The notes below the pieces were generated by a model. It ran no database searches, was not told the DNA's origin, and saw nothing but the letters and a program-made list of their open reading frames with translations. This document shows, piece by piece, positions 12,884 to 14,621 of a DNA stretch of 14,621 nt (its first letter is position 1; every line of letters starts with the position of its first letter). The stretch comes from Candidatus Peregrinibacteria bacterium RIFOXYB2_FULL_32_7 (lineage in GTDB: Bacteria > Patescibacteriota > Gracilibacteria > UBA1369 > GWF2-33-10). Both the position numbers and the translations under genes were made by a program. The stretch lies in NCBI GenBank assembly GCA_001787465.1, contig MFXJ01000010.1, positions 1,731 through 16,351 of the forward strand. The letters run 5' to 3'.

Positions 12884-14621
12884 CGACCCTCCTGTCGCCG
12901 CAGGCGCTTCATCTACTAACTTCAAATGATCACCATCTGCCTCAGTTTTCTTCCCAGCTGGAAGAACAACTTTTATAGTTACCCCATCTTTATTTTTGTA
13001 TTCTATCTTCTTTATTTTCTTTCCACTTCCATCATCTTCTTCTATCGCTTTAGCTCCTTGTTGCTGACAAGCTGTTTCTGCTCTAGTCATCTCTATTTCA
13101 GTTTTTGCAACTGTATTTTGGATATGTGAAGCTCCAGCTGAAGCTTCATGAGCCGCAGTAAATACTGTTTTTGCGTTATCATAAGCAGGACCACTTAATT
13201 TATCTCCAGCCTTACTTGAATCAAGCATAGTTTTCATCATTTCTAATGTCGGCACAACTTTTTTAACATCTCCTTCAGCAATTTTATTAAGCGCTGTAAT
13301 TTCAGCGTCACTTAATTCCGCACCAAGATTATCAATTGCTTGAACAATTTTATTTGCTTCATCTTTCTTCTGATCTGCCGTCATCCCTTCCAAACCTTTA
13401 CCTTCTGCTACCTGAAAAAATGTATCCTTAAAGTGCTCTTTATTTCCAATTGTCAAATCATTATGCTTATCTTTTATATCAGCTTGAATAGCTTTTGTCC
13501 TTTCTTCTTCTGCATTTACCTGACTCGCCTTACCATTATACCAAGTTTCAATATCCTCTTTTTTAACATTTCCATTCATTGTTTCTATTAAATCTGCCGC
13601 GCCTTTCTTATATTCATCAGATACATTCTGTCCATTACTCAAAGCCGCTACAGCCGCAAGCAAAGCAACCATTTGTCCTTGATCATTATGAGCATAATCT
13701 AAAGCTTTTAATTTATTTATATCTGTTACGCTCATACCAGATTCTGTAAATCCTTTTTCATATCTAGTTATCAATTCTTTTGCGAATTTATCCCTATTAG
13801 CGCCTTCATCTTTTGAATGCAAAAATTGATATGGATTTTCTTTTACTAACTGATTTGCATCATTAAAGTTTTTTATATTTTGTATTCTTTCATTTAAAGG
13901 TACTTTTTGATCTTGTTGTTTCTTAGCTTTTTGATTAGCTTCAAATTGATGTGGATTAAGGAATGTCTCATAAGCATCAAAAAGGCTTACCCCCTTCTCA
14001 TCTCCTTCTCCAGCATAATATGGAATAGTAGTAGCATGTAGTGGCGCTTTGCCAATATAAGTACCCCAATCTTTTACCGCGCCCCAGATCCTATTCGTAA
14101 ACGCACTAGTCATAGTGTCCTTGGTCGCCCATTCAATTCCTTTATAAAGCACCACTACAATAATCAAATGAAAAGCAATCTGTCTAACGTCATTAAAATT
14201 ACTGAAAACACCAGCGGTTTTAACCATCACCCTCATACTTGAATATTGACCGCTTAAATTAATTTCACTTGATTCAGCCAGCGCCCAAGTATTTTTTTCT
14301 CCTCCTTCAGCTTGTTCTTGCTGAGCCCTCTGTTCATCTACCACCTGATCTCCTGTTTGAAGAATTGTTGATTCAGAAGATGACTGCTGAACCGTCTGTT
14401 CGTCTATCACCTGATCTTCTCTAGTAATTTTATTAAATTGATAAATAAGCAAAAATCCAAGCGTAGTCACTAAAGCTACTTTTACTGGAATAAACGCGTA
14501 ATCCACAAATTTCTTAATTCCCAAACCGCCGATTTCAGATTGAATTCCTGCAAATCCTTCCAAAGCCGTTGCTAAAGCAATCACTGGAGACAAACACATA
14601 AACGCCCAAATAAACACCGCT
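12881..14621 (-). CDS. VirB6/TrbL-like membrane protein with large soluble C-terminal region (5' partial)
   Basis: The frame is open to the window edge; a GTG at 14617-14615 exists but lies in hydrophobic sequence, so the real start is probably outside. Counting from that GTG, membrane segments fall at about 2-24, 40-61 (IPVKVALVTTLGFLLIYQF) and 143-164 (RQIAFHLIIVVVLYKGIEWA). A Gln/Glu-rich loop with an internal duplication lies between the second and third. The visible pattern, hydrophobic helices then an Ala/Gly/Trp stretch (SAFTNRIWGAVKDWG), resembles VirB6/TrbL-type inner-membrane proteins of type IV secretion. This is a family-level guess. About 390 residues of charged, helix-rich sequence follow, much longer than in standard VirB6, and the protein ends in APAATGGS. 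The giant gene lies downstream on the same strand. Confidence 0.6.
   Translation of the reverse strand, partial: AVFIWAFMCLSPVIALATALEGFAGIQSEIGGLGIKKFVDYAFIPVKVALVTTLGFLLIYQFNKITREDQVIDEQTVQQSSSESTILQTGDQVVDEQRAQQEQAEGGEKNTWALAESSEINLSGQYSSMRVMVKTAGVFSNFNDVRQIAFHLIIVVVLYKGIEWATKDTMTSAFTNRIWGAVKDWGTYIGKAPLHATTIPYYAGEGDEKGVSLFDAYETFLNPHQFEANQKAKKQQDQKVPLNERIQNIKNFNDANQLVKENPYQFLHSKDEGANRDKFAKELITRYEKGFTESGMSVTDINKLKALDYAHNDQGQMVALLAAVAALSNGQNVSDEYKKGAADLIETMNGNVKKEDIETWYNGKASQVNAEEERTKAIQADIKDKHNDLTIGNKEHFKDTFFQVAEGKGLEGMTADQKKDEANKIVQAIDNLGAELSDAEITALNKIAEGDVKKVVPTLEMMKTMLDSSKAGDKLSGPAYDNAKTVFTAAHEASAGASHIQNTVAKTEIEMTRAETACQQQGAKAIEEDDGSGKKIKKIEYKNKDGVTIKVVLPAGKKTEADGDHLKLVDEAPAATGGS
14321..14417. 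repeat. Degenerate 66-bp-period duplication within the VirB6-like gene
   Basis: The stretch 14321-14351 and the stretch 14387-14417 match at 27 of 31 positions, with a 66-base offset. At protein level this is DQVIDEQTVQQ repeated as DQVVDEQRAQQ, 22 residues apart, in the loop between two membrane segments. The in-frame period points to an old tandem duplication. Confidence 0.7.

Noticed and set aside
12926..13591. Plus-strand frames rich in Phe, Ser and Cys opposite the VirB6-like gene
   Set aside because: They are complements of Lys/Glu-rich codons of the minus-strand gene, without their own start signals.
1..14621. CRISPR array, tRNA or rRNA genes, transposase
   Set aside because: No regularly spaced repeats, cloverleaf-like or rRNA-like sequence, or transposase motifs were seen on either strand.

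Overview
The window is an AT-rich (by eye roughly 30% G+C), densely packed piece of bacterial chromosome. The sequence suggests a member of the Candidate Phyla Radiation (Patescibacteria, Parcubacteria/Moranbacteria-like). The reasons are small genes in short operons, a cluster of divergent type IV prepilins, a threonyl-tRNA synthetase without its N-terminal TGS domain, a VirB6-like membrane protein beside a giant lysine/glutamate-rich protein with no recognisable family, and start codons without Shine-Dalgarno sequences. This placement is an inference; no rRNA or ribosomal protein gene is present to settle it. Nearly every stop codon is TAA.

Left part (1-6468, all + strand). The tail of an unidentified gene is followed by a short IscU/SufU-type Fe-S scaffold gene, whose upstream region carries a degenerate palindromic repeat. 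A promoter with an extended -10 then leads into three consecutive prepilin genes (691-3028), probably minor pilins or pseudopilins of a type IV pilus. All three have Ser rather than Gly just before the predicted cleavage site. Next come queD (queuosine/deazapurine pathway), a CYTH-domain phosphohydrolase or cyclase-like enzyme, a VapBC-type toxin-antitoxin pair with its own promoter, and thrS.

Junction (about 6455-6502). A perfect 28-bp palindrome with longer imperfect arms supplies the stop codon of thrS and lies between thrS and a convergent gene. It may act as a bidirectional terminator and resembles dispersed mobile palindromes.

Right part (6500-14621, mainly - strand). An 1847-residue soluble, helix-rich protein of unknown function occupies 6500-12043. 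Upstream of it on the same strand, at the window edge, is a VirB6/TrbL-like membrane protein with a large soluble C-terminal region (12881-14621, cut by the window). Between the two, on the + strand, sit two small unrecognised genes (55 and 126 codons) behind a good sigma70-like promoter.

How the genes relate. The left part mixes housekeeping functions (Fe-S assembly, tRNA modification and charging) with surface pili. The right part is best read as accessory or envelope-associated: a possible secretion-system membrane component, a giant partner protein and two orphan small proteins. The giant protein and the small-gene pair are the most likely places for undescribed biology here.
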